NCBI GenBank assembly: GCA_022605955.1
Contig: JAKCOZ010000002.1
Coordinates: 67,622,783-67,686,782 of the forward strand
Length of the DNA stretch: 64,000 nucleotides
Source: Rallus limicola
Taxonomy: Eukaryota; Chordata; Aves; Gruiformes; Rallidae
Direction of reading: 5' to 3'
Part shown: piece by piece, positions 13,933 to 26,549 of the stretch
Layout of the letters: every line of letters starts with the position of its first letter
Numbering within the stretch: position 1 is the first letter of the stretch
Translations under genes and position numbers: made by a program
Notes under the pieces: generated by a model
The model's database searches: none
What the model was told of the DNA's origin: nothing
What the model saw: the letters and a program-made list of their open reading frames with translations, nothing else

Positions 13933-14170
13933 TGTCATTGTTTAACCCCAGTTGGTAACTAAGCACCACGCAGCCGCTTGGTCACTCCTCCCTTCCTCAA
14001 GGGGATGGGCAGAAGGATGGAAAAAAACCCTCATGAGTTGACATAATGACAATTTAATAGAATAACAAAGGAAAAGAATAATAACAGTAGTAATAATAAT
14101 GACAATAATAGTAACAACAACAATACTAGTATTCATACAAGTAATGCACAAATGCAATCGCTCAAGGCAA
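13933..14170 (-). mobile_element. Avian endogenous-retrovirus LTR, 3' part, minus orientation
   Basis: The + strand reads TGTCATTGTTTAACCCCAG, then TAACTAAGCACCACGCAGCC, ATGAGTTGACATAATGACA, a TAA/ACA-rich microsatellite (about 14080-14130) and AATGCACAAATGCAATCGCTC. Read on the minus strand these are the 3' blocks of the LTR family seen at 12556-12928. The 3' terminus is at 13933. The left-strand start is unclear: sequence up to about 14300 may belong to a divergent leader, but I cannot align it by eye. No coding region is attached. Confidence 0.75.
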
Positions 14171-17100
14171 GCAAAAGGGAAAAAACCCAATCCACTGCCC
14201 AGTCTTTTTCCAACCAATGATCCCACCCAGGTGATGAAACCAGAACTGCCTTCAGCAGTGACTGCCCAGCAACCTCCTCAAGACTGACATCTTCAACCCA
14301 CAGACTGTGAGAATGGACTGCGCCAGACATATAAGATACAAGCTCCAGATGCAGCAAGCAACAATCCAAAAGCACACACTACTTTTCTGCCCTGAGAGAC
14401 TGATGTGACTGTTGGAGTCCAAAGTCATGGACTAAAGGAATTTAACAGACATTTTAGAGGGATGGCCCATAGAATAAAAGAATGTAAAGGATATATACTT
14501 TTTTCCCTGTAAATGTGCAAGAACAACAGCTGCAATGCCTGTTGATCATACATCAGCAAAACTGCAAATATTTTGGAAAAAAAAAACCCTTTTGAAATCC
14601 TGGGGTTTTTTTTTTTAAGCTTCCTGGAATCCTAGAAATCTTTTGCTGCTCTAGAAGCTAACAGTTCTCTTTTCAAGGGCAGCTGAAATGACTATGAGCT
14701 GTTCCTTCAGCTCCTTAGTCTCGACACTAGTATTCACATGCAGTGGTGCACATAGTGCATGCCCTGGGTTGGGCATGCCTCTTCATGGGTATACAACCCT
14801 TTAGGACACTGATTATTAAAAAGTATACCCAACACCCACTTGTCAGTCATAATGCTCCATGTCCCTTGGCCCATGTGCCTTCCCCATGTCTTGGTCACAG
14901 CAAACTCTCTCCTCTTTCAGAGCTCCCATCACCCTGTGCTGGGTGGCACTAGTGGTGGTTTGGCAGCTAGCTCCTTGCTCTAGACAGAGATGATGTCAGG
15001 CTGCTCTCCCACCACCAGCTGCAAGGGCCATGTGAGGGCATCCTGGCTACAGATTGCTCCTGCCACACCTCCTCCCCATCTGTTTGTCCAGTGCAAGCTA
15101 CAACTAGCAAAACAATCCCAGCTTTCTGTCCCCCTGGGATTCCCCTCCCACTCAGCCAAATGCCTGAGTCAGCATAACTATCCCTCATGATATCACATTT
15201 GTGCAAAGGGAGCCGACCAGAGCACAGGACATCTGGTCCCAATATCTAAAAACACTTAAATCATGCATGCCATTTCAAACATTTAAGGACTTCAGAAGTT
15301 TTTAGTTACTTTCCTATATATTTCCTAGTTGCTTCATGCAGAAAGGATTTCTTATGTTCAAGTTTCACCCTGAAGATCCAGGGGAATGTATGTTCCCTGC
15401 CATTTTTACTAGAAAAAAAAAAAAAGCGCCTTAAAAAATAAGCTCAGATGCATCCTAAATTACCTTTATATTAACCATTTAAAAAAAGTATTCCAGGAGA
15501 ATACCAAATTGTGCTGAATTATAACACCTGCAATTGAGATTTCAATAACAAGTGAAAAAAAGGTGAGTTGTATGTGCTATGTTTTTTGGGTTTTGTTTTT
15601 TATAAAAAGAACAAAAATAAGAAAACATCCACCACCACCACTTTAGTTGTGTCAGTTAGAAACCAAGGTAAAAAGATATTTTTCTAGTCCCCCCATTGGG
15701 CTTTTTGGTATTAAAGAAAGGTTGCAGGATGCATGGTCAGGCACCAGACTGAGACTCCAGAGGCAACACTCTCCTCCACGTCTGACGGTGAGCTTCTGGC
15801 TTTTATCTGGAAGCAGCATCTTCCTCATGCTAGCAAGCTCTGAGAGTCTGATGCCGAGTCCCAGGGATGAGTAATAAAGCTCAGTGCAGCTAATAACTCC
15901 CTTTGCAGCCCTTAGGTACACTGCAAGAAGTGGCATGGCGAGCACAGTACCATGGAGGCATGCTCTGAGCCTGCTGGAGCCTATTTAGTTAGAGTATCAG
16001 CAGCCGTCAAGCTGTCCTGGGATGGAGCTCAGTACCAACTGGTTTCTTTTCCAAAAGCCAGCATGGGTATGTCTGTCTACCTTGTGGTCTCTATTGCACA
16101 AATGTTTTGCAAGACAGAAAATATAGCACTTTAATAAAATTTCTGTTCTTCTTATCTGGTCCTCACACCTTTGGGCTGGAGTGCTTCCAACCTCTACCAT
16201 GCATGGTTTCTACATGCCACAGCAGAAAAATACTAATTTCTTTTTTGGCGGCTACTAGAAAATTCTTCACCCCCTCCACAGTGCAGGAAGCTCCTGCTTT
16301 TCTAACAAGCTGTCTGTCAGTCTGCTCTCAGGACACAAGAATCAGACATTTGAGGCGTTAAGTGATATTCTGTATGGAGACACCATGGCAGCAAAAAAGA
16401 AGAGGTGTGAGGAACCATTGTTTGAATGAGAATTCAGAGGATGTTGGTTATATGTTACAACTCACAAAATAAGTCATTTATCTGAGACTTGGATCCTCTT
16501 TTGGAAGACAGAATAGTATTACAAAGCTCTTTTAGACACTGTTTATTAACATTAAAATGAAATATGAAAAGTACTTTCTGTTAAATCCAGGATCTGGACA
16601 ACTCTTATGTACCCTAAATAAACAAAGTAAAATGGTATTGCAACAGCTAGAAATAAAACTGTGTGTTAATACCAAAAATAAAACCAAGTTCTTTTAACTG
16701 TACTAATGTATGTTTAATCCTTCTAAAAATAAACTTTCAAAATAACATCATCACAATTAAGATACCCCCAAATGTTACAATCTGAGTAGCTACTCCAGCC
16801 ACCAGCTGGGACCCTCAAGTTCCAGACTAGTTTCTTCCTTTTACTGGAGCAAACTCTGACCTTCCCAGCAGACAGTTCTGCAGGCCCTAGCAAAAGATCA
16901 CAAAACCCACAAAATTTCTGTGCTACTGTTTAAGAACGGCACCACTAGGGAAGAGGGGTGGGTGGAGATAAATTTAGACACAGTTGTTTTCTCTTTAAAA
17001 ATTCACTTTTTAAAATAACCACTACAAAAAGACCTAAACCAGTTTCAAGACAATCTTCTCTCCCGCCTACAAATAATTTCCCTCCACCACCTCAGTCATT

Positions 17101-17249
17101 GCCACCTCTGTCAGGTCCCAGCAAATTACCAGTCGGTGGTCTTGCTGTCCTACCCTGAGCCATATTTTAATTAGCCAGAACACTGAGAAAAGATTATTGT
17201 ACAAATATTGGCGAATCTTCAAACAAGAGTCCATGCTGTCCATTTCATT

Positions 17250-17740
17250 CACAATGAAAAAAGCTCTTAAAGAGATTTCGATAAAGATTTGCCTCCTGCT
17301 CGCGGCTCACATTCGTAATGTTTATATAAATGGGGGATATAAATCTTTTTCAAATGAACCCCACAGTTTTTAAACCAGCCTTGTTATAAACTGCCTGTTT
17401 CCGTTTTGCCTGCCTAAGCAAGCAACGCAGAGCCTGCTCGGGATAGACTGGAACTAATTTAATGTGCTCCAGGTTTAATCCCCATCCTCCCGGCTTTTAC
17501 TGGAAGATTTTACACAGAGGACTACTGCTGACTTTAACAATGATTCATGTGATAAGTGGCTTTTGATTTGTTTTTCCACATCAGAAAACATGCAACAGAA
17601 ATGCCACTAAAATCGTTTTAATAGCACACCATCGAGTTAGAGGAAAAGAAGAAAAATCAAAGTTAAAATTTGACACAAGGCCTGTTTGCGCGTAACGATG
17701 CTTTGAATTTCCTGAAGTGAATTACTAGCTTGATTTAAGC
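17250..17740. promoter_or_regulatory. Candidate conserved noncoding element, left flank of the CpG block
   Basis: This non-repetitive stretch contains AT-rich motif-like blocks such as GTTTATATAAATGGGGGATA and TTTTTAAACCAGCCTTGTTA, and it keeps CpGs (TGCTCGCGGCTC, GCGCGTAACGATG). That texture is typical of vertebrate enhancers under constraint. No conservation data are available here, so the call is an inference from composition. Confidence 0.4.
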
Positions 17741-17869
17741 AAAGTGGGGGGAAAAGAGTCCGTAAACTTCTGCCTTTGGCTTGGGGGAAAGCCAGTGCGC
17801 ACTCCTGGGCATCAATACACAGGATAGCAGGACGTGTCTGTCATTAAAAATGCCGAAGAGAGAGACAGA

Positions 17870-18190
17870 AGCCGTACCACGGGTTATGGCCCTGCCTGCA
17901 GCGGCACCTTGCTCTCCTATGCCATTTGCGACGGGTTCAACCAGCAAGCTGCCGCTGCTGCCCTGTTCGCGACGGCGGCGGGGCCGGGGCCCTCCTGCAC
18001 GGCGCCGACGCAGCTGCCTGGGCCAGGGCCCTCTCGCACAACAACAGGCTGCCGGCGTCGGGGCCCTGGAGGTGGCAGTGTTGGAGCGCCGGAGGAGGAG
18101 AGCCGCCGCTTGGAAAGCTGAGCAGGGCTTCGGCCTCCTGCAGCAATTACCCGAAGCCGACGGCAGTACTGCTGCGTTCCTAGTGCGAAG
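17870..18190. other. CpG-island-like block inside the SCFD2 intron
   Basis: In an AT-rich, CpG-poor intron, 17881-18180 contains about 26 CpG dinucleotides by my count and is roughly two thirds G+C, close to standard CpG-island thresholds. Overlapping open frames of up to 173 codons on the minus strand and 163 on the plus strand cross it. These are expected from high GC (few stops), they encode Arg/Ala/Pro-rich low-complexity peptide, and I recognise no protein. It could be the promoter island of a noncoding or alternative transcript, or an old GC-rich insertion. I cannot decide which from sequence alone. Confidence 0.6.
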
Positions 18191-18249
18191 GGGCCGCTTG
18201 CTCATCCTTTTATTATTTTTTTTAATTAATATTTTTAATTGGCAGGAGG

Positions 18250-18720
18250 GGATCATGCCTGCTAACGCTTAAAGAAGGACCGCATTTATAAAGGAAAGAG
18301 ATGTTTATGCTTAAATAGCTGAATTCCTGATGCGGAGGCCGTACAGGTACTGTTTTGCTATCGTCATCTTGTGTACCGAATTCCTTGTTCGTTTACATAA
18401 ACCAGATGTTTCCCCCAAACCAAACTCCTCGAGGAAAAAACAGAAGTGGCTATGTACTTCGTGTCTGAAATGAAAGATGATGCGAATATACTGCGCCAAT
18501 GTTTCACTGGCCACTAAAGGCACACATACACGTTATGTGCAACAGTTTTCTTCTGTTCAGCAGAACTTCTGTGAGGAGCTTAGGGGAACCTTGTCAGAAA
18601 CGTTAGAAAAGGAAAACGAAGCTACTTTGATGGTATTTATCACCACCTTCAATGGCTTTCACTCCCCTTGGGGAGGCCAGCTAAGTTTCTTTGTCAAATC
18701 CTGACACCCCGACCAGTTCA
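18250..18720. promoter_or_regulatory. Candidate conserved noncoding element, right flank of the CpG block
   Basis: The stretch has scattered CpGs (ATGCGGAGGCCGTACAGG, CTATCGTCATC, TTCGTTTACATAAAC, GATGCGAATATACTGCGCC) and no recognisable repeat. TGTTCGTTTACATAAACC contains a forkhead-like GTTTACATAAAC. Open frames are short and do not look like protein. Inference only. Confidence 0.4.
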
Positions 18721-20240
18721 CTGAGTGGACAAATACTCTAAAAATGGTGATCCATGTGCCTCATTCCTGCAGGAGAACTGGTTCTTGAAACCCTTCTTGC
18801 TGTTACCAAAATAAGAAACTATAATAAAAAAAATTTCTAAAATCTCTCAGTAACAATTCTAAAAAAATCCCCAAAACACAAAAAACCCCAAACCCACAAC
18901 AGCTTACTAAGTTTTTTAATTACTGTATCAACAACAATACCTTACACTTAATCTGAAAGGCTGAACTCATGGGCACTGCTTGAAGGTTACACTCATTGCT
19001 CACTTACTCTTCCAGAACATACCCTTATCTGCCAAATACATTCTGTGATTCTGTGAAATACGCCCCAGTACATCAATCCACCAACTTAGGGTGAGGAGTT
19101 TACAAAATCCTGGTAAGAGGGGAAAATCCTCATCTTAAATTGTACATAGCAATGCTGAAGTTACCATAAGAGCAAAACATTCAGTCTGGAGGATAGCTAG
19201 CACATAACCGAACAACCTGGCAACCAGATTGATAACCCAAACATCATAAAAAAGAGACTACAGGGATGGCCATGAAATTTAGAAGTTTTGAAGCTGTAGC
19301 TACGAGTATGGAAACCACACAGCAAAGATAACCTTGATGATGGCACAGCAAAATAATGAGAAAAGTAATTTCTTCATTCAAGAATTATTTTTTTTACTGA
19401 CTTGGAGCAGTAAGCAGCTCTCCTTGGAAACAGCACAGCTGCTTTCTTTTCTTAGCCCTTCTTTGCAGTGCAGACTAGCAAATACGGATCCAACTGCAAA
19501 ATAATGCAGAAATGGTCCTAAAGAATCACTCTGCTAGTTATCATCCTTAAATTAGGTCACACATTTTGCTGGCCATCGATCTCCCCTAACAGTATCATGA
19601 CCTTAGAAGACAAGGCAACTTTAGGAAAGGAGAATTGAAACAGCATCCCCCAGAATGGCACATTACACTTAACCTTTGCTATCTGTCCTCTCAAGGGGCG
19701 TGGTGGCCCTGAAAGAGCTACAGGGTCCTAGAGCGTGGTACCCATGTTCCCTGACAACAGCGGGGCACTGCCACAAAGCCCACAGGTCTCACATCCAAAC
19801 ACTGGTGCACTAGCCACTGGGAAGGGACTCACAAACTACTGTCACCAGCTTCTGGCAAGACTGGTTATATGATCATGCATAAAAGGACAAACATCTATCC
19901 GCATGCCAAGCCTCCTGCCAACACCGCCAGAAAAAATTGACATGTATAACTGGGGGCAGGGGGGGAAGTTAAAATACAACTTTGGCTCCACCCCTCTGAA
20001 CTGTAAGCTGCAACCAGCAGTGAGCCTTCGAAAGACATTCCTTCAAAATCACAAGTTCTCAACTTACAAAGTTCTCTCCACATAATGAGGCATTGTCATA
20101 TGCTGACTGATATTTAACTCAGCTTACAATAGCTTTCCAAAAAAATCTTATTATGTAAATAAATAAATAAACAGAATCAGCATGACCAGTCCACCATTTT
20201 ACTGCTATATAAGTGTAAGTCAACATTTATCCCCCTCCCC

Positions 20241-20258
20241 TTTTTTTTTTTTTTTTTT
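20241..20258 (+). repeat. Poly-T tract (18 T)
   Basis: An uninterrupted T run follows a C-rich stretch. It is ordinary low-complexity intron sequence. Confidence 0.95.
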
Positions 20259-20871
20259 AAATTAAGAGGGAAAAAATAAGCTCACAGCATCTATTGAAAA
20301 GATCCCTCACGGAGTTTGTTCCCAACACTCATCAGTAAGACATGCTAATTTCCAGCAGCGGTTCACTTTACAAATCTGGTATCACAGGGGATGGCTGGAT
20401 CCAGGCCCACAGCTACGTAATTAAATTTAGTGTTGTCATCTTAGAGCAAGGGCCAGATTGATCGCATGGTGAAGCAAAACCCCTTATCTACACAACTGAT
20501 AAAGTAAGTATGCAGAAGCTCAGGAGGTTAGAGGGTAGCCCAAGCTCCCGTCATACTCAATCTCTGCCAAATTGGCATTAATTAGACCCTTAAGAACCAG
20601 ACTGATATTCTCAACTTGTTGTTTACATGTGCCATGAACAGCTAGGATGTAACAGTGCCTTTAAACTAATGATCTAAAACTGGTAAACTTCCTTGCTTAT
20701 TAAAAAGTGTCAAATATGGTTCCTTCAATCACGCGCCTGATGTTTCTCAAATAATCAGTAACGATAATTGCCTGACTGCAAAATTAATGGCACGGTGCTT
20801 TATCTTTTAAATAAAGATGTAGCTTGCCAGCTCCAAACTGACTTCACAACTTCAGAACTTCGTATTTCTCA

Positions 20872-21508
20872 TGAACATAAGCCAGCAGTGTGCCCAGGTG
20901 GCCAAGGCGGCCAACAGCATCCTGGCTTCTATCAGGAATAGCATGGCCAGCAGGTCTAGGGAGGGGATCATCCCTCTGTACTCAGCTCTGGTGAGGCCGC
21001 ACCTCGAGTACTGTGTTCAGTTTTGGGCCCCTCACTACAGGAAAGACATCGAGGCCCTGGAACATGTCCAGAGAAGGGCAGCCAGGCTGGTGAAGGGTCT
21101 GGAGCACTAGTCTTATGAAGAGCTGCTGAGGGAACTGGGACCGATCAGTCTGGAGAAGAGGAGGCTCAGGGGAGACCTTATCGCTCTCTACAGCTACCTG
21201 AAAGGAGGTTGTGGTGAGCTGGGGGTCCTCACAGGGAATGGCTGTAAATTGCACCAGGGGAGGTTCAGGTTAGAAATGAGGAGAAATTTCTTCTCAGCGG
21301 GAGTGGTTGGGCATTGGAAGGGGTTGCCCAGGGAGGTGGTGGAGTCACCATCCCCTCAGGGTGTTTAAGGAAAGGTTGGATGAGGTACTTAGGGACATGG
21401 TTTAGTAAGTAATGTAATAGTGAATAAAACAAGTGATAGGGGGACGATTCAACTAGATGGTCTTGGAGGTCTTTTCCAACCTTAATGGTTCTATGATTCT
21501 ATGATTCT
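20872..21508 (+). mobile_element. CR1 LINE, 5'-truncated, with end of reverse-transcriptase ORF
   Basis: This 637-bp copy begins ATGAACATAAGCCAGCAGTG and ends with the octamer tail GGTTCTATGATTCTATGATT. The first frame encodes the C-terminal tail of CR1 ORF2 ([20 protein letters not shown], later [20 protein letters not shown] and [18 protein letters not shown]). It then meets a TAG where the usual family sequence has a Lys codon. The long minus-strand open frame within it is a shadow of the repeat. It is a dead insertion, unable to move itself. The intact tail suggests a fairly young copy. Confidence 0.95.
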
Positions 21509-23429
21509 CATGCAATTTTAGTACTACTACCAGGTCTCCAGCTTTCCAGAACTTAACTTTTATATTTAAATATATCAGCTCATGAAGAAGAAACATCTCT
21601 CTCAAGGGATATTATACAGAAACTTTGTAAAAAACACAGTGCAAAACATAAACAGCTGTAAAAATTAAAATATCAAGACAATTTTTCTGACAGTACAAAA
21701 CTGTTCCCTAGAGTATGTAGCTTGTTCATAATAAACTGTATATGTGTGAAGAACTGAAAAAGAAACTTCACATATTTTTCTCAGGAAGTTTTCCCCAACA
21801 GATTTTTGTCAGAATGGCTCTCCTGGTCTGTATAACATCCTTTGCTTTCCATGTCTGCTACATTATTCAGCTGGTAGACTGGTGAATTATGAGGTTATGA
21901 ATAACATGATGGTTGGTATTTATATGAAGACTGCACTTAAAATGTTTTTTTGGAAGAAGCAAAAACTTTTGGAACTGAAAAAGCAGTTTTTCTCCTCAAT
22001 AAAAATCTAGAAGCACATGCTGAAACAGACATGGAAGGATAAGGGATGACATCTACCAACAGGGAAGAGGACTTGGAAATTCTGCAATGGGTGGGGAAAA
22101 GTTGGGAAGGGCAGCAATTAGAAATGTTTTGGAAGAAGAGAAGATTTTTTTTGGGTGAAAGTTAATTTTTTACAGTGCCAATCACAATTTAAGTTAAATT
22201 CCAGTTTATTTTTCCTCATTCGCTTTATGATCTCATCTAGTCATCAAGGATGATTGATGATGCTTCAGGATTTGGGCCTTTGCCAGTTGCAAGTAAAAGG
22301 GAATTGCTTATTTTTCTTTAGCGCTATACTGCTGCCATTAACTGTATCCCACCCCTTTTTGTTTACAGCCTGTCACTGAAGACACAGCTTTATTTTAGTG
22401 TGGTGTAAGCTCTTGCCTGGGCTTGATAGTGTAAAGTGATCTCGCAGAAGTCTTGCACAATGAGCATCGCTTTGCACAGAAAGCACACAACCTTTACTTC
22501 TGAAATGATCCCTGCCACTGCTCTAGACAGGATTGTCTACTCCCATTTAAACATGGGAGCTCATACTTGAGCAATGGGTACTATCATTTTCCTCATGGTA
22601 GAACTACATTTATTTAATCCCTTTAAAAACAAACAAACAAGAAAATTACTTTGGCCTTTGCCTTTACGCAAGGATTCTGGTTGGAAATGTGTATTACATT
22701 TCTAACGCACTGTAACCACGTCCAGCTGAACTGGGTCAGATTTATATGCAATTAGGAAAAAAAGGAAACCAAAGCACTTTAGTTTTCATGTTTATTAATA
22801 TCAAAACATCTTGTAGCAGCATTAAATTTTAAACTGAAACACACAGAATGATTAAAATAAAAAAAAAGATAACTGAAAAGGGAGTGGCCTGCTAAAAACT
22901 GCATTATACAAATAATATGGACTTTCTCACTTGCATTTTTTCCTGGTTCAAAGTATTGAAAAATGTGTGTTTGAATGTCCCCACTTTGGCTGATCATAAG
23001 CCACAGGGAGGGTTTTTTGCATGAACTCTTCAACCTGAGAGTTTTAGCAGAAAAGCTTCTTTACAAGGCTTAATTAAAAGCAGGTTTAAGTCGGGGCCCT
23101 CACTCACTCTGGTTTTTATTTTGGCCTTCTCTCTGTGTCAGAAGTCAAGTCCCAAAAGAGAAATGAAGTTCATTATTGAGTCAGGAGGATATTTTCTCCT
23201 TCATTCTAAGCCCAACTAAACATGTTTCAGGTTTGAGTTTGGCTTTAGGTACCTCCAAATGAGATTTTATATTATATGCACCTAAGGGTGAAATGTAAGA
23301 AGATGCTAATCATGATTTTTAACTTTGCCCTACATAATAAATAATGTGTGAAAAGCACACTGCAATCTCCTTTGCATGCAACTGATTTGGTACAGGGAAC
23401 CATATATACTAAACAGATGGTGTTCAGAA

Positions 23430-23570
23430 TGACTATGCTTCAGCCCATGAGAGGTTCATGATAAACGCAACGTCATCGTCATGAAGCGTGGTAAACAGTC
23501 ATGCAGCCACACTATAAAATGCATTGAGCAATGTACCAAACCAGAACAGTACTGACAGAGCGGTAGGAAA
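23430..23570. promoter_or_regulatory. Candidate element with CRE-like motifs
   Basis: AAACGCAACGTCATCGTCAT followed by GAAGCGTGGTAAAC keeps four CpGs in about 36 bp and contains two CGTCA half-sites of the CREB/ATF type spaced by 6 bp. It lies in CpG-poor intron. Function is inferred only. Confidence 0.3.
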
Positions 23571-24184
23571 ACATTCAGCTTTTCCCAGAATGTTTTAAGT
23601 AGTTTATTGGTGACTTTTGGCACGCTTTTCTCTCAAAAGGAAGATTATACTTTAGTAAATAAATATTTTTTTAGAAAAAAAGGTTCCTATTTCTTCCTAA
23701 AATTGGCATGTTTTTCTTCCTGCTCTCCCTTCTTCCCACATTGCCTAGTCTAACGGAAGGCCATAAAGAGATACACATCCAGTAGGGTCCACTGTGATTT
23801 CACCAGAACAAGGATGTGTGGGCATTCTGGTGCAAGGAACAAGGACCGATAATCAAGCTGATCAATCAAAGTTGATCACTTTGGTAAATGTATCATGTTA
23901 TCTTTGGTGGTTTTGTAACTGGAGAGCAGGCACAGCCTAGTGCATCCTGTTTGCAACCAATAGCAAAAGCAGATGCAAGAGCGTGATATTTGTCATACGC
24001 ATTTTTAAGAACAAAATCATGGTCATGTTTTTCAAAAGGCCTTTGAATGTTCACCAGATGTGAAGCACATGTGGCCCTTGAAAGCAAGAGAATAATGTGA
24101 CAATAAAGCCAAATCAACATGTGCCAGTAATCACACCAAGATGACACGCAAACCTTTTAAAAACAAAGCTATGTAAATTATTTT

Positions 24185-24300
24185 TAGTTCTTCGGGACCG
24201 AAAAACAGGTCACCTGGTCACCCATGAGTTGCTGTTTCCATTGTCGTTCGAGAGCCCATCTGCATGAAATATGTTGCTCCGTCTGTGACACAGCAGTCTA
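24185..24300. promoter_or_regulatory. Candidate element with DR2 nuclear-receptor-like repeat
   Basis: AGGTCACCTGGTCA at 24207-24220 is a direct repeat of nuclear-receptor half-sites (AGGTCA, TGGTCA) with 2-bp spacing. Five CpGs surround it (TTCGGGACCG, GTCGTTCGAG). One copy of such a motif is weak evidence alone. Confidence 0.3.
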
Positions 24301-26549
24301 GTTTGTGCATTTTTACATACAGAATTCAGTTCCCGTGCCACTACTTAGTGAAAAAACATGTAAGAGTTAAAAGATTTAAAGGTATCCTCTCCCTCTAAGT
24401 ATTTGATGAAAATAAAACTCCTATGAACAGCACATGAAGGAAAAGGACAGCAGTACTTTATTGACATCTTAGAACTATGCATTCTCTTTGACTTACAGCG
24501 AGGAAGCATGATGAGAAAGGGCATGCTACTCCATGTTTATCTTTACTTCTCTAAATCCATCTATGTCCAGTGAAATGGACCGTTTTGCCAGTAGTGGAAT
24601 ATCCATGTATTCCATTTCTAATACACATCTTGCTCAGGCTACGGATAAAACACAAATACACACAGTGATAGGCTAGGAAACAATTTCACAGAGGCAACCA
24701 AAGCATTTGCAGATGTTGCCATTTGGAGTTCAAACTGACAGCCTCACAGAAGTTGCATTCATACAGAAAAAGTTTCATTCTGTGTAGCTACAAAAACTGT
24801 GTGAAATCAGAACCTGAAGCAATACACTGACATTTTGCATCCTGCTAGTAATCTTCTCAGCTACAATGTTCCCTGAAACGTGTGGTGGCTTCCCAATCTA
24901 CACGTCTGTTGTCAATGTGTGTGGTCAGACTCCTGCCATTAAAAGTTGGCACATGCGCCTTCAGTCCATTCAACCTCTTCTCTGCAGTGAAAAAGCAAAT
25001 GAAACTAAACCAGTATGTAGACAATACAAAACGCTGCCTACATCTGTGACTGACACTCCCCTGAAGCAGTAATAGTTTACATCTTTGTGTATTTGTTGCC
25101 ATCACTGTCAGTTTTCCCAATATTTCTGGCAAAAGCCAACCTCTCACCAAGACAAGTTTGGAGGAACAGAAGATAAGAGGGCACCAAAGCTGAGTTGTTC
25201 TAAAGCTCTCCAAAACTAGTGGTGAATACAGGGTGATTGAGGAGTGTGCATTGACTCCTCAAGGGCTGAGCATTTTTTGAGTAATTCCAAAAATTAAATA
25301 ACCTGAAGAAAATCCATCTACAGTCTGGGGAAAAACCTACACAGAAGGGAGGCATGATAATTCAATTGAGGAAAGGGAAAAGGATAAGAGACCTTTTCAC
25401 TTGGCTTTTGGTTCAAGATCATCTATACTGAAACACATTACTGTGTATCACATTCACAACTGCAAGGCTTATGTCCAGCTAAGGTCATTAATGATAATTA
25501 ATTTCAAGTAGTGATACCTAAAATTTTTGCTCTTTTTAAAAAACCTATTATTATGCAAGTAGACACTTAAAGAGTTTTATTTTAACATTATCTGTTAAAA
25601 CAGATGGAAGAAGAATGAATGATTTTGAAAACTTAGTTTCAAAAACTAACCAGAACTGAACCAAATCAAATCAGTGAGAGCCTTGGCACCAGGGGCACCA
25701 TAGCCATTTTTCAAGTATCTGTGAATAAAAAGGCAGTTGAGGACCCATGCCAGTCTCTCATGGGCGACCTTTAGTTTAACAACACTCTGATCCTATTGAC
25801 AACTGAAAAACAACATTCTGAGCAGATACATTCAACAGCTACAGCATTTGATAACCTCACTTAAAACAGTGCCTTCATCTTCCCAAAATGTAACTTTGTT
25901 CCCATGTTAGAGAAGAATATTGGATTAAGAAACTTGGAGAGAAACAGAGACTTTTAAAAAAACCCCAAACTTAAAACATTCCTTATTTTTATCAGAAAGG
26001 TATATTATTTTTTTTTGCTCTGTTCAAGAAAGACAGCACTACTACATGAGGGTAAGTCAAATGACACTATGGACTATGCCTGAATCCTTTGCTGCCAACA
26101 GCTTAGCAGCTACTTCACTTTCCCTAGCGTCAGGGATGGGTAGGGAAGAAACACTGGAAGAGAAACTGGTGGACAGAATGAAGTCATATTTGCAGAGTTT
26201 CTCATTTCTGGCACATTATGTTTGCCTCTTCTCTTACTAATACCCTCGTTGAGAAGAATTTGAAACATTCCCCTTCCCTGGGCAGACCCATGGAGTATCA
26301 TTTATTACTTATCTCTTACCTACACTACACTCCCCTGAAGGATAAACCCACAACAACCCAACAGTTGTGCTGAATGGCAGTAGTTTATGGACTGTGCCAT
26401 TTATTTATCATAACTACAACCATATGTGTTGTAGCCTGCTATGTCCCATGGACAGACCACGTTAGATTCCTATACTGAATCGCCTAATGTGGTTGTACAG
26501 CATTTCTGTACTCCAAACAACAGGGTGTGAGGAGGTAAAGAGCAGTTAG

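Noticed and set aside
17735..18256. 173-codon minus-strand open frame, the longest in the window, and overlapping plus-strand frames
   Set aside because: All frames are open here because the DNA is GC-rich. The peptides are Arg/Ala/Pro-rich low complexity, have no recognisable domain and extend into AT-rich sequence. Kept as a CpG block, not as a gene.
19039..19056. ATTCTGTGATTCTGTGA, similar to the CR1 octamer tail
   Set aside because: No CR1 core lies upstream, so 17 bp is too little to call an insertion.
20982..21254. 90-codon minus-strand frame nearly identical to a plus-strand frame at 45407-45679
   Set aside because: Both are antisense shadows of the same CR1 region, so the apparent paralogue pair is just the repeat.
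24857..25213. 118-codon minus-strand frame
   Set aside because: No recognisable protein, no splice-site support and an AT-rich chance-like composition. An ancient DNA transposon was considered but no terminal repeats or transposase motif were seen.
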